From assembly GCF_900107645.1 (NCBI RefSeq), contig NZ_FNQN01000005.1:50193-114192 (forward strand): a stretch of DNA of 64,000 nucleotides, read 5' to 3'. This stretch comes from Desulfuromusa kysingii (GTDB taxonomy: Bacteria > Desulfobacterota > Desulfuromonadia > Desulfuromonadales > Geopsychrobacteraceae). Positions 37,627 through 46,918 of this stretch are shown here, piece after piece. The position numbers were made by a program, and so were the translations under genes. Numbering within the stretch: the stretch's first letter is position 1; each line of letters starts with the position of its first letter. A model generated the notes under the pieces. It had not been told where the DNA came from. It worked only from the letters and a program-made list of their open reading frames with translations, and did no database searches.

Positions 37627-38742
37627 TTATAAGCGCATGGGCATAATAACAAAAAGCTGATTTTCATTATTTTCAGGATTTATGCGACCAGGTGATATAT
37701 TATCTTTTAAATTAAAAATAATATTATCTTCTTTAATTACCTGTAATATATCAATTATATATTTAGCATTAAAACCTATAGAAATATCATCACCATTATA
37801 TATTATAGTTATTTCTTCTTTAGCATCACCTAAGTCTGGGTTAGATGAGGTTAAAGTTAATAAATTATTCTTTAAATTTATCTTTACTCCTTTTGATTTT
37901 TCACTCGATAATATCGAAATTCTCTTCAAGGCATGCAAAAATAAATTTTTATTTATAACTGCTGCATTATTTCCTTTATCTGGAATAACTCTTTTATAAT
38001 CCGGAAAATCACCGTCTACCATTCTCATTATTAGAGTAGTTTGTTTATTATTAACTGAAAAATTATTATCTGAAATTCCTATATTTATATCACTTTCCAT
38101 TGTTTCTAATATTTTCTTTATTTCTGTAATTCCTTTTTTAGGTAGAATAAAACCTTCAAAATATCTTTTATCTAATTCATTATCATATTGTTTTTGAATC
38201 ATAGATAATCTATGTCCGTCAGTGGAAACAAATACTATTTGTTTAATATCCTCTACAATTTCTGATTTTATATAAATACCAGTTAAATTAAATTTTGTTT
38301 CATCACTAGAAACAGAAAATAATGTTTTTTCTATCATTTCACTTAAATTATTTTTATCGATAAAATTTGTATTTAATTCTAAATCTGGAAATTTTGGAAA
38401 TTCATCTGGAGATAGGCCAACCAGATTAAATATTGATTTATCACACTTAATTTCAACCCAAAAATTATTCTTAGATAAAAAGTTAATTTCTTTATCAGGA
38501 AATTCCTTAATTATTTCATACAGTTTTTTTGCAGAAATAGTTATTTTCCCTTCATTTATAATATTAGCTTCATATTTAGATTTTAATCCTACCTCTAAAT
38601 CTGTAGCAGTAATGGTTATTTCATTATTTTTTGCTTCAATTAGCACATTCGCTAAAATTGGAATCGTATGTCTTTTTTCAACGATCCCTTGCACTTTAGC
38701 AAGACCATCTAAAAAAATACTTTTACTTATTGTGAACTGCAT
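37627..38742 (-). CDS. dnaN: DNA polymerase III beta subunit (sliding clamp)
   Basis: The 371-residue clamp gives processivity to DNA polymerase III and has three similar domains. Landmarks are the start MQFTISKSIFLDGLAKVQGI, the region KFNLTGIYIKSE, VSTDGHRLSM and the C-terminal QLFVIMPMRL. Composition is very AT-rich like recF and dnaA. It is separated from dnaA by a 207-nt AT-rich gap with DnaA-box-like sequences. Confidence 0.97.
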   Translation of the reverse strand: MQFTISKSIFLDGLAKVQGIVEKRHTIPILANVLIEAKNNEITITATDLEVGLKSKYEANIINEGKITISAKKLYEIIKEFPDKEINFLSKNNFWVEIKCDKSIFNLVGLSPDEFPKFPDLELNTNFIDKNNLSEMIEKTLFSVSSDETKFNLTGIYIKSEIVEDIKQIVFVSTDGHRLSMIQKQYDNELDKRYFEGFILPKKGITEIKKILETMESDINIGISDNNFSVNNKQTTLIMRMVDGDFPDYKRVIPDKGNNAAVINKNLFLHALKRISILSSEKSKGVKINLKNNLLTLTSSNPDLGDAKEEITIIYNGDDISIGFNAKYIIDILQVIKEDNIIFNLKDNISPGRINPENNENQLFVIMPMRL

Positions 38743-38949
38743 ATTACCTCCATCAACATCGCCTAATTCTTTTATTAGTTATTTAATAAATATAGTAGTA
38801 ATAGTAGAGCTTGTTGATATGTTTATATCGACTTAAACTCTTAAAAAATAATGAAAATATCTATTTTTATAGCTGTTTATTAATTGCTAATAAAAATTTC
38901 AATTTGTTGATAATTTTATTAATTAATATTTATAACTACTTATACACAT
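38743..38949. other. dnaA-dnaN intergenic region, possible part of oriC
   Basis: This 207-nt AT-rich gap contains DnaA-box-like nonamers: TTATACACA at 38940-38948, TGTTGATAA (reverse of TTATCAACA) at 38905-38913, and TGTTGATAT at 38812-38820. Together with the boxes on the other side of dnaA it could form a bipartite origin or provide dnaN promoter control. Confidence 0.5.
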
Positions 38950-40296
38950 TTATATGCTCAGGTTTTCAATAAGCTTTTCTATAATTGTTTTAATGTATAT
39001 ATCTTCCTTCATGTTTTTTTCTATTTTTTTAATGGCATGGATTATTGTTGAATGATCTTTTCCTCCAAATTTGGTCCCGATTTCAGGGTAAGACAAACTG
39101 GTTAAATTTCGACTTATATACATCGCAACTTGTCGAGGAAAAACAATATTTTTAAGGCGCTTTGATGATTTGAGTTCACTTGTTTTTATCTGAAAATGTT
39201 CAGCCACTGTCTTTTGAATTTTTTCAACAGTTATTTCTTTACTATTTTCAATCAATATATCTTTTAATATTTTTTTAGCCATTTGAATAGTTATAGGTGT
39301 TGATGTCAGACTTGCATATGCACCTATTCTTATAAGATAACCTTCTAATTCTCTTACATTATTTGATATAGAATTGGCTAAAAAATATATTACATCTTCT
39401 GATAAAATTATATTATTTTGATCAGCTTTCATATTTAAAATAGCTTGTTTTGTTTCAGTGTCTGGTGCCTGTATATCTGCGATTAAACCCCACTCAAACC
39501 TTGATCTTAATCTCTCTTCCAAATCAGGAATTTCTTTTGGAAATTTATCTGATGTAACAATTATTTGCTTATGTGATTCATATAATGCATTAAAAGTGTG
39601 AAAAAATTCTTCTTGAGTACTTTTTTTTCCCGCTATAAATTGTATATCGTCTATTAATAATATATCTATTGATCTGAATTTATTTCTAAATTCATTCATT
39701 TTTGCATGTCTAAGAGAATTTATTAGTTCATTTGTAAATTTTTCTGAAGAATAATAACAAATTTTTGTGTTTTTATCCTTTTTATATATTTCATTACCTA
39801 TTGCATTTATAAGGTGTGTTTTTCCTAAACCAACCCCACCATAAATAAACAATGGATTATATGTTGTTGCAGGATTATTAGCTACTGCCATAGCAGCTGC
39901 ATGTGCAAATTGATTTGATGTACCAGCAACAAAGGTATCAAATGTATATTTAGGATTTAAATTAGGTATATTTTCTTTTTTATTATTAATTTTATTTTTT
40001 TCTTTTACTATGGGGATTACTTCATTTTCTTCTGTTTTTTTCGTTTCTTTCTGTATTGTCTTGTTTATTTTTATTTCTAAAATGTATTCATCTTTACCTA
40101 ATTCAGATAAGGTCTTTTCTATTTCATTTTTATAATTGTCATTAATCCAATCTTTTATAAATTTATTGGGAACTTCAACATAGAATTGATTTCCTGATAA
40201 TTTTACCGGATTGATAGGGGTTATCCAGGTAGAATAATTTTGTTCACTTATTTTTGTTTTTAATTTGTCTAATGCTCTATTCCAAATTGAATTCAT
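38950..40296 (-). CDS. dnaA: Chromosomal replication initiator protein DnaA
   Basis: The 448-residue initiator has an N-terminal DnaB-interaction domain and a Lys/Glu/Asn-rich linker (about residues 85-110). The AAA+ domain carries IYGGVGLGKTHLINAIGNE and DILLIDDIQFIAGK. The DNA-binding signature is GTKFGGKDHSTIIHAIKKIE. All key motifs are intact. It is AT-rich, transcribed away from rpmH, and flanked by origin-like sequences. Confidence 0.98.
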   Translation of the reverse strand: MNSIWNRALDKLKTKISEQNYSTWITPINPVKLSGNQFYVEVPNKFIKDWINDNYKNEIEKTLSELGKDEYILEIKINKTIQKETKKTEENEVIPIVKEKNKINNKKENIPNLNPKYTFDTFVAGTSNQFAHAAAMAVANNPATTYNPLFIYGGVGLGKTHLINAIGNEIYKKDKNTKICYYSSEKFTNELINSLRHAKMNEFRNKFRSIDILLIDDIQFIAGKKSTQEEFFHTFNALYESHKQIIVTSDKFPKEIPDLEERLRSRFEWGLIADIQAPDTETKQAILNMKADQNNIILSEDVIYFLANSISNNVRELEGYLIRIGAYASLTSTPITIQMAKKILKDILIENSKEITVEKIQKTVAEHFQIKTSELKSSKRLKNIVFPRQVAMYISRNLTSLSYPEIGTKFGGKDHSTIIHAIKKIEKNMKEDIYIKTIIEKLIENLSI

Positions 40297-40537
40297 TTTT
40301 TATCCACAGATTATCAACGCTTGTTTATAACGATAAATGTCTATATGTTGTTGAAATCATTAAGTATAAAATGCTTCTATTTCAATTTCATATTTTTTTT
40401 AAACATTTTAGAAGTGGTTACTATAATGTTTATTGGCAATATCTACCAGTAGATTCTTAAACGTATTTTTATTGACTTGATTTTGTATTTATGATTAAAA
40501 GTATTGCTTTGTCAGTTTCAGCACGAGGAGATTTATA
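40297..40537. other. rpmH-dnaA intergenic region with DnaA boxes, probable oriC
   Basis: The 241-nt divergent gap contains a consensus DnaA box TTATCCACA at 40300-40308 and a near box TTATCAACG at 40311-40319. Several AT-only stretches suitable for unwinding follow. Genes on both sides run away from this point, as expected at an origin. It must also hold the dnaA and rpmH promoters. Only two boxes are clear, so the exact unwinding site is not fixed. Confidence 0.65.
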
Positions 40538-40690
40538 ATGTCAAAACGAACTTTTCAGCCAAGCCGCATTAAGCGGAAAAGAACACACGGTTTTCGTAAG
40601 AAAATGCAGACCAAAAGTGGGCGGAATACGATAAATAATCGTCGTGCACGTGGTCGCAAATCTTTGACGGTATCTATACCGCAAAAGTAG
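40538..40690 (+). CDS. rpmH: 50S ribosomal protein L34
   Basis: This 50-residue gene reads [20 protein letters not shown], then a basic body ending VSIPQK. It is the universal L34 sequence, placed as usual between dnaA and rnpA. GAGGAG lies 7 nt before the ATG. The product is part of the large ribosomal subunit. Confidence 0.97.
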   Translation: MSKRTFQPSRIKRKRTHGFRKKMQTKSGRNTINNRRARGRKSLTVSIPQK

Positions 40691-40693
40691 AGT

Positions 40694-41044
40694 ATGAATA
40701 AATGTTATCCTGTCTCTATGCGTTTACGCAAACGATGGGAATATCAGCTGGTTAGGAAGATGGGGTGTAAATATCATACACCCCATTTTGTGCTTTTGGT
40801 TTTTATTAATTCTGAGAAAACCTGCACTCGCCTAGGTATTACAGTAACACGTAAAGTTGGTAATGCGGTTCATCGCAATCGGCTTAAAAGACTGACTCGT
40901 GAATTTTTCCGTCAATCAAATTTTGATTATCCTATTCGTGATTATTCGATCATAGTAAAAAGAGGCGCATCTTTACTCTCTTCTTCAGAAATAATGCTGG
41001 AGTTACGGTCTCTTTTCATGAAGATGGCAATTGGTAATGATTAA
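40694..41044 (+). CDS. rnpA: Ribonuclease P protein component
   Basis: RnpA assists the RNase P RNA in maturing tRNA 5' ends. The 116-residue basic protein has the RNR signature [19 protein letters not shown] and [11 protein letters not shown]. It starts 3 nt after rpmH and overlaps yidD by 8 nt. Confidence 0.95.
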   Translation: MNKCYPVSMRLRKRWEYQLVRKMGCKYHTPHFVLLVFINSEKTCTRLGITVTRKVGNAVHRNRLKRLTREFFRQSNFDYPIRDYSIIVKRGASLLSSSEIMLELRSLFMKMAIGND

Positions 41045-41270
41045 ATATATTTTTATATTTTTAATAGATATTTATCGTCATTGCATTTCACCTTTTACCC
41101 CCAGATCCTGCCGATTTTATCCAACATGTTCTTCTTATGCTAGAGAAAGCATCCTTACATTTGGACTATTAAAAGGTAGTTTTTTAGCTATCAAGAGAAT
41201 ACTTAAATGTCACCCTTTTCATGCTGGTGGCTTTGACCCAGTCCCTTCAATTAAAAACCAGGATACATAA
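41037..41270 (+). CDS. yidD: Membrane protein insertion efficiency factor YidD
   Basis: The 77-residue protein has an N-terminal amphipathic or membrane helix and the family core [16 protein letters not shown], followed by [14 protein letters not shown]. It assists YidC-dependent membrane insertion. I use the ATG at 41037; an in-frame TTG at 41031 would add two residues. Confidence 0.95.
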   Translation: MIKYIFIFLIDIYRHCISPFTPRSCRFYPTCSSYARESILTFGLLKGSFLAIKRILKCHPFHAGGFDPVPSIKNQDT

Positions 41271-41272
41271 AA

Positions 41273-42871
41273 ATGGATAATAACCGTACGATCCTCGCTG
41301 TAGTTCTTATCGTTCTTCTATGGTCTGCCTACAGTCTCTTTTTTGCTCCGCAATCACAGATTCAACAACCTGCAGTCATTGCTGACACTGAACAGGTTAA
41401 TACAATTGAAAAGGACGAGGTAAAGGCAAATAGTGTCACAAATGAAATAGATACTGATCTAATTGTTAACGATGTTAGTGAAGAGGCTTTTGTTACTGTC
41501 TCTTCTGATTTTTTTGATATCAAATTATCAACCATTGGCGCAACTGTTAGATCTGTTGTGTTGAAACAATATAATGAAACAAATGAAACCAGTTCTTCGT
41601 CATTGACTCTCTTAAGTGCTGATAATTTTGAACTCTCTACTTTACAAACGTTTGGTAGTGATGGGTTCTACATTCCAAAAAATTTAAATTACCAATTAAC
41701 AACGAATAAAGATTTAATTATTGTTGATAAAGATAATGTTGAAATTAATTTTGTTGCCTCAATTAATAATTTTATAGTTGTTAAAACCTATATTTTCCAC
41801 CCTGATTTATATTCTTTTGATGTCAATATAAAAATAACAAATACTTCCTCTTCTCCTGTTTCTGGTCGATTTAATTTATCTTTACTATCTTCATGGGATA
41901 AAGATAGTAAGTCAGCTATGTATACATTTGTTGGTCCTGTTACTTATGATGGAGAAGAACTGCAAGAGGATAAACCTGCAAAACTAGAAGAATCTCCTAA
42001 GTTATATAAAAACAATTTCGTTTGGTCTGGTTATTCTACTAAATATTTTTTAAATGCTATTGATCCTCATGAATCATCAGAGCAGTTATTTATTACTACT
42101 GGTTCAGGTTATGTAGAAAATAAATTTATTTCTGCTCAATCTACGCTTCTAGCCAATCAAGAAATTTTATTTGATTATACTTCCTACTTTGGCCCTAAAG
42201 ACGATAAATATTTATTAGCAGCTGGCCACTTATTTGATGAAGTTATTGATTATGGGTTTTTTCATCCTTTGTCTAAACCTCTTATGGTCGTCCTTAAATT
42301 CTTTTACAAATTTTTAGGTAATTATGGTTTTTCAATTATATTGTTAACGGTTTGCATCAAATTAATTTTTTGGCCTTTGACCCAAAAAAGTTATAAGTCG
42401 ATGAAGGGTATGCAAAAGCTGCAGCCTGAAATGAAGAAAATGCGCGAAAAATATGGGAGTGATAAACAAAAGTTAAATCAGGAAATGATGGCTTTTTATA
42501 AGGAAAATAAGGTTAATCCTATGGGTGGTTGTTTACCTATGGTTATTCAGATTCCCGTGTTTTTTGCTCTTTACCGCGTTCTTCTCGGCTCCATTGAATT
42601 ACGTCATGCACCGTTTATGCTTTGGATTACAGATTTGGCTGCCAAGGATCCTTATTATGTAACGCCTCTTATTATGGGGGTGACCATGTTTTTGCAACAA
42701 AAAATGACACCAACTAACATGGATCCTACACAAGAAAAAATCATGTTAATGATGCCTATAGTATTTACTTTTATGTTTCTTAATTTTCCTGCTGGTTTGG
42801 TTCTTTATTGGCTTACAAATAACCTACTTACTATTTTGCAGCAGTATCTTATTCGTCGCCAGCCTGACTGA
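41273..42871 (+). CDS. yidC: Membrane protein insertase YidC
   Basis: The 532-residue insertase has an N-terminal TM segment (TILAVVLIVLLWSAYSLFF) and a large periplasmic beta domain. The C-terminal five-TM core carries LQPEMKKMREKYG, NPMGGCLPMVIQIPVFFALY and FPAGLVLYWLTNN. It inserts proteins on its own or with SecYEG. The gene starts 2 nt after yidD. The first part is AT-rich with low-complexity Asn/Ser stretches. Confidence 0.97.
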   Translation: MDNNRTILAVVLIVLLWSAYSLFFAPQSQIQQPAVIADTEQVNTIEKDEVKANSVTNEIDTDLIVNDVSEEAFVTVSSDFFDIKLSTIGATVRSVVLKQYNETNETSSSSLTLLSADNFELSTLQTFGSDGFYIPKNLNYQLTTNKDLIIVDKDNVEINFVASINNFIVVKTYIFHPDLYSFDVNIKITNTSSSPVSGRFNLSLLSSWDKDSKSAMYTFVGPVTYDGEELQEDKPAKLEESPKLYKNNFVWSGYSTKYFLNAIDPHESSEQLFITTGSGYVENKFISAQSTLLANQEILFDYTSYFGPKDDKYLLAAGHLFDEVIDYGFFHPLSKPLMVVLKFFYKFLGNYGFSIILLTVCIKLIFWPLTQKSYKSMKGMQKLQPEMKKMREKYGSDKQKLNQEMMAFYKENKVNPMGGCLPMVIQIPVFFALYRVLLGSIELRHAPFMLWITDLAAKDPYYVTPLIMGVTMFLQQKMTPTNMDPTQEKIMLMMPIVFTFMFLNFPAGLVLYWLTNNLLTILQQYLIRRQPD

Positions 42872-42888
42872 TCTGTTTGTGAGCGCTG

Positions 42889-44253
42889 ATGAATACCTCT
42901 GATACGATTATTGCACCAGCAACTGGTTCAGGTGATGCTGGTATTGCAATTATAAGAATTTCTGGTGCCGACTCTTTGTCGGCACTTTTTCGTTTTTTTA
43001 CCCCTACCGGTCGACAGACAGAGCTACAATCACATCGTCTCTATCATGGATTGTTACGTAATGATTCTGATTTTGTTGTTGATGAGGTCATGGCTGTTTA
43101 TATGGCTGCTCCTCACACCTACACGCGTGAAGACGTTGTTGAAATCCAGTGCCACGGGGGACAGCAGGTCATTAAGTCAATCCTCAAACTTTATCAATCT
43201 TTTGGCATCCGTTTAGCTCAGCCAGGTGAATTTACCTATCGTGCTTTTATGAATGGCCGGTTAGATCTTTCTCAAGCTGAAGCCGTATCTCAGTTGATTC
43301 ATGCCAAAACCGATTCTTCCCGAAAACTCGCCATAAAGCAAATGGGGGGAGGACTTAGTCGTGTTATTTATAACTTCTCCTCACAATTAAAACATATTTT
43401 AGTTTTAACCGAGGCATGGTTGGATTTTCCAGAGGAAGATTTACCTGACGAAGATATTGCTGATTTTATTGCTGTTCTCACCGATCTTAAATCTAAAATT
43501 TTAACGATAACAGAAACTTATAGCTGTGGGCGGGTATTAACTGAGGGAGCTTCCATTCTTTTGGTTGGGCAACCCAATGCCGGTAAGAGTTCTTTAATGA
43601 ATGCTCTTTTGGGTGAGGACCGAGCTATAGTCACTGATGTTCCTGGGACGACCCGAGATTTTTTAGAAGAAGGTTTATCTATTGATGGTGTCCCTGTTTC
43701 TCTTGTTGATACGGCAGGACTTCGCACATCTAGTGATATTGTTGAGATTGAAGGTATTCGTCGTACGGAGGAAAAAATTTCTCTTGCTGATCTTGTTTTA
43801 CTTGTTGTTGATTCAAGTAGGACCCCTGACCAGCTTGATTTTTCCGCGCTTGAATCATGTTCTGGTCGGCCCATCTTTGTTGTTTATACAAAAATAGATA
43901 AAGCAATTGAGCTTGATTTTAATACGTTTGGGGCTTTTCCTGTTTATAGGGTTTCATCAAAGACAGCTGAAGGTCTCGATAGCCTTCGTCATGGAATTTC
44001 TTCTTTTTTGAAAAAAGACTATACAACCACTGACGAGACTGTTTTGTTAACTGAGAGCCGTCATTTTGAGGCGCTTCAACGTTGTTTGGAGCCTATTGGG
44101 AGAGCTTTATTCTGTTGTCAAAATAACGCTGATTTAGAGTTGATTGCTTTTGATATTCGTGAGGCGCTTTATTTTTTAGGACAAATTTCTGGGGAAACGA
44201 CAACAGAAGATATTTTGGATGATATTTTTTCTGGCTTCTGTATTGGTAAGTAA
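42889..44253 (+). CDS. mnmE: tRNA modification GTPase MnmE
   Basis: MnmE works with MnmG to modify the wobble uridine of certain tRNAs. The 454-residue protein has the N-terminal folate-binding domain (IIAPATGSGDAGIAIIRISG). The helical domain holds a G domain with GQPNAGKSSLMNALLGEDR and SLVDTAGLRTS. The invariant C-terminal motif FCIGK is present. A parS site lies immediately after the stop codon. Confidence 0.97.
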   Translation: MNTSDTIIAPATGSGDAGIAIIRISGADSLSALFRFFTPTGRQTELQSHRLYHGLLRNDSDFVVDEVMAVYMAAPHTYTREDVVEIQCHGGQQVIKSILKLYQSFGIRLAQPGEFTYRAFMNGRLDLSQAEAVSQLIHAKTDSSRKLAIKQMGGGLSRVIYNFSSQLKHILVLTEAWLDFPEEDLPDEDIADFIAVLTDLKSKILTITETYSCGRVLTEGASILLVGQPNAGKSSLMNALLGEDRAIVTDVPGTTRDFLEEGLSIDGVPVSLVDTAGLRTSSDIVEIEGIRRTEEKISLADLVLLVVDSSRTPDQLDFSALESCSGRPIFVVYTKIDKAIELDFNTFGAFPVYRVSSKTAEGLDSLRHGISSFLKKDYTTTDETVLLTESRHFEALQRCLEPIGRALFCCQNNADLELIAFDIREALYFLGQISGETTTEDILDDIFSGFCIGK

Positions 44254-44254
44254 A

Positions 44255-44270
44255 TGTTTCACGTGAAACA
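44255..44270. promoter_or_regulatory. parS centromere site
   Basis: TGTTTCACGTGAAACA is a perfect 16-bp palindrome identical to the canonical ParB-binding site. It lies between the mnmE stop and mnmG start, about 2.6 kb from parAB and 4 kb from the presumed origin. I noticed no second perfect copy in the window. Confidence 0.97.
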
Positions 44271-44288
44271 TGGAAAGTATGTAGGGCG

Positions 44289-46154
44289 ATGAGTAATTAT
44301 GGAAAAAATTATCAGGTCATAGTTGTTGGGGCCGGACATGCAGGGTGTGAAGCTGCGTTAGCTTCTGCGCGAATGGGGTGTACAACCTTACTGTTGACAA
44401 TTGGTTTAGATACGGTCGCTCAGATGTCATGTAATCCTTCCATTGGTGGTCTTGCCAAGGGGCATCTGGTACATGAGGTTGATGCTCTGGGTGGTGAGAT
44501 GGGTTTAAATATAGATGCCACAGGAATACAGTTTAGACGTCTTAATACGCGTAAAGGTCCCGCGGTGAGAGCAGCGCGTGCACAGGCTGACCGTATGGCT
44601 TATAGCGCGAGAATGAAGAATGTTATTGAAAATGAAGCTCTGCTCGATCTGAAGCAAGGTTTGGTTGAAGAGGTTTTGGTTGAGCAAAATCGGATAGTGG
44701 GGGTAAAGACGCGTGAAGGGCTAGAGTTTTTGGGACAGACTGTGGTCCTTACCACAGGGACCTTTATGCGCGGCTTAATCCACGTTGGATTAAATCATTA
44801 TGCTGGGGGGAGGGCGGGTGAGCCTTCTGCTGAAGGCATATCTGCGTCACTGGCATCGTATGGTTTGCGTGTTGGAAGGTTGAAGACGGGGACCCCCGCA
44901 AGACTGTCAGCAAGATCGATTGATTTCAGTAAACTTGAGAGACAGGCAGGTGATAAGGTAGTAAAGCCTTTCTCTTTTATGACTGGCTCAATTGATCGTA
45001 AGCAGGTTGATTGTTATATTGCTGAAACAAATGAACGAACCCATGAAATAATTCGGAATAATTTAGATAAGTCACCACTCTATGCGGGCATCATTGAGGG
45101 AATAGGTCCCCGATACTGTCCATCAATCGAAGATAAGATAGTCCGCTTTCCTGATAAGAATAGCCACCAATCCTTTATCGAACCAGAGTGTTTAAAGGGG
45201 AGTGAGATGTATCCGAGTGGTTTGTCTACTTCGTTGCCTCCTGAGGTTCAGTTAGCTTATTTTCGTTCAATGGTTGGTTTTGAGTCTGTAGAAATTATGC
45301 GGCCGGGTTACGCGATAGAGTACGACTTTATAGAACCGATGCAGTTAAAAGCTACCCTTGAAACAAGGGTTATTGATGGCTTATTCCATGCGGGACAAAT
45401 TAATGGCACGTCCGGGTATGAGGAAGCAGCAGGGCAGGGTATCCTCGCTGGAATAAACGCCGCCCGACAGTGTCAGGAGCAACCCCCCGTTGTTATAGGA
45501 CGTGATCAGGGTTATTTAGGAGTTATGATTGACGATTTGATAACTCAACCCACGACTGACCCATACAGGATGTTTACTTCCCGGTCTGAATATCGGTTGT
45601 TGTTGCGTGAAGATAATGCCGATCAACGACTTACAGAGCTAGGCCGTAAAATTGGTCTGGTAAGTGATGAGCGTTGGCGATGTTATGTAGAAAAGCAAAA
45701 ACAGGTTGAAGCAGCTATGTCTTTTCTGCAAGATACAAAAGTGACCTCAAGTGATAGCTTGACAGTAGAAAAGCTGAACCTGGGTGATTTAAAAAGTGGG
45801 GTCAGTCTAGAACAATTACTCCGTAGACCGGAAATTAATATTCAGGATGTCACCTCAGTTTGTAGTGGGTTGAGGGATTATTCACCACAGGCTCTTGAAC
45901 AGGTTGAAATAGCCATAAAGTATGAAGGATATATAAAAAGGCAGCGGGAACAGGTAAAAAGAGACCGTGAGCAGGAAGATGTCAAGCTGCCAGAGACTTT
46001 AGACTATGATGCTATCCCGAGTATCTCCACGGAAGTGCGAGAAAAACTGAAAAAAATTAAACCAACGAGCCTGGGTCAAGCAGGGCGGATACAAGGTGTA
46101 ACCCCAGCTGCAATTGCGGTGATTCAGATATATTTGCGTAAAAAATCATCATGA
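44289..46154 (+). CDS. mnmG: tRNA uridine-5-carboxymethylaminomethyl modification enzyme MnmG
   Basis: The 621-residue FAD enzyme is the partner of MnmE. It has the dinucleotide motif VIVVGAGHAGCEAALASARM, the active-site region SCNPSIGGLAKGHLVHEVDA and LKTGTPARLSARSID. The C-terminal MnmE-binding domain contains RPEINIQDV and LGQAGRIQGVTPAAI. Its end overlaps the rsmG start by 4 nt. Confidence 0.98.
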   Translation: MSNYGKNYQVIVVGAGHAGCEAALASARMGCTTLLLTIGLDTVAQMSCNPSIGGLAKGHLVHEVDALGGEMGLNIDATGIQFRRLNTRKGPAVRAARAQADRMAYSARMKNVIENEALLDLKQGLVEEVLVEQNRIVGVKTREGLEFLGQTVVLTTGTFMRGLIHVGLNHYAGGRAGEPSAEGISASLASYGLRVGRLKTGTPARLSARSIDFSKLERQAGDKVVKPFSFMTGSIDRKQVDCYIAETNERTHEIIRNNLDKSPLYAGIIEGIGPRYCPSIEDKIVRFPDKNSHQSFIEPECLKGSEMYPSGLSTSLPPEVQLAYFRSMVGFESVEIMRPGYAIEYDFIEPMQLKATLETRVIDGLFHAGQINGTSGYEEAAGQGILAGINAARQCQEQPPVVIGRDQGYLGVMIDDLITQPTTDPYRMFTSRSEYRLLLREDNADQRLTELGRKIGLVSDERWRCYVEKQKQVEAAMSFLQDTKVTSSDSLTVEKLNLGDLKSGVSLEQLLRRPEINIQDVTSVCSGLRDYSPQALEQVEIAIKYEGYIKRQREQVKRDREQEDVKLPETLDYDAIPSISTEVREKLKKIKPTSLGQAGRIQGVTPAAIAVIQIYLRKKSS

Positions 46155-46819
46155 TTAATTATTTAGCGGAGGGTTTATCCGCTCTAAAAATAAAATTAAC
46201 TGATCATGTGCTACAAAAAGAAATAGAATTTATCGATGAAATGCTCCGCTGGAATAAGCGGATAAACCTGACATCTATTACCGATCGTAAAGAAGCTATT
46301 GAAAAACACTTAATTGATTCATTGATGTTATTAAAATATCTAGGTGATACAGAGATTGTTTTAGATATGGGTTCAGGTGGAGGTTTTCCTGGAATACCAC
46401 TGGCAATTGCAGAACCGAAAATTAAGTTTGTATCGATTGATAGTGTCGGAAAGAAAATAAATTTTCAAAAGCATATCAAAAGGAAGATGGGATTAGCAAA
46501 TTTGAGTATCTACCATTCAAGGGTAGAAGAATTAACTCAACAAGGATTTGGTGAGACAAACTACCCATTAATCATGAGCCGTGCATTTTCGTCTTTGCAG
46601 ATGACGATAGATTATGCTCTCCCGCTACTGACTACAGGGGGTAGAGTTTTAGCAATGAAGGGACCAGAGGGGGAGTCTGAGCTGGAAAACTTAGGGAGCC
46701 TGCTTAAAAAGCATCATTTTATGGAGCCCGAGGTTAGTAACTATACGCTACCTTATTCGCAGGCCGAAAGATCCATAATCGTTCTGACAAGCAATCAACC
46801 AGACAAAAGTGATAAATAG
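46151..46819 (+). CDS. rsmG: 16S rRNA (guanine-527-N7)-methyltransferase
   Basis: RsmG methylates G527 of 16S rRNA using SAM. The 222-residue protein contains the glycine-rich SAM site VLDMGSGGGFPGIPLAI and the family's N-terminal RWNKRINLTSI, with ILMSRAFSSL-like IMSRAFSSL later on. It starts in an ATGA overlap with mnmG and is the usual neighbour of parA. Confidence 0.96.
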   Translation: MINYLAEGLSALKIKLTDHVLQKEIEFIDEMLRWNKRINLTSITDRKEAIEKHLIDSLMLLKYLGDTEIVLDMGSGGGFPGIPLAIAEPKIKFVSIDSVGKKINFQKHIKRKMGLANLSIYHSRVEELTQQGFGETNYPLIMSRAFSSLQMTIDYALPLLTTGGRVLAMKGPEGESELENLGSLLKKHHFMEPEVSNYTLPYSQAERSIIVLTSNQPDKSDK

Positions 46820-46918
46820 GAGCTGAATTAAGCTCAGGTATGTGATATTCTCCCCAACTTATATGTGTTGCTCACTTAATACCCTGGTAAAAATGATTGG
46901 TAGAGGAGTACCCAATAA

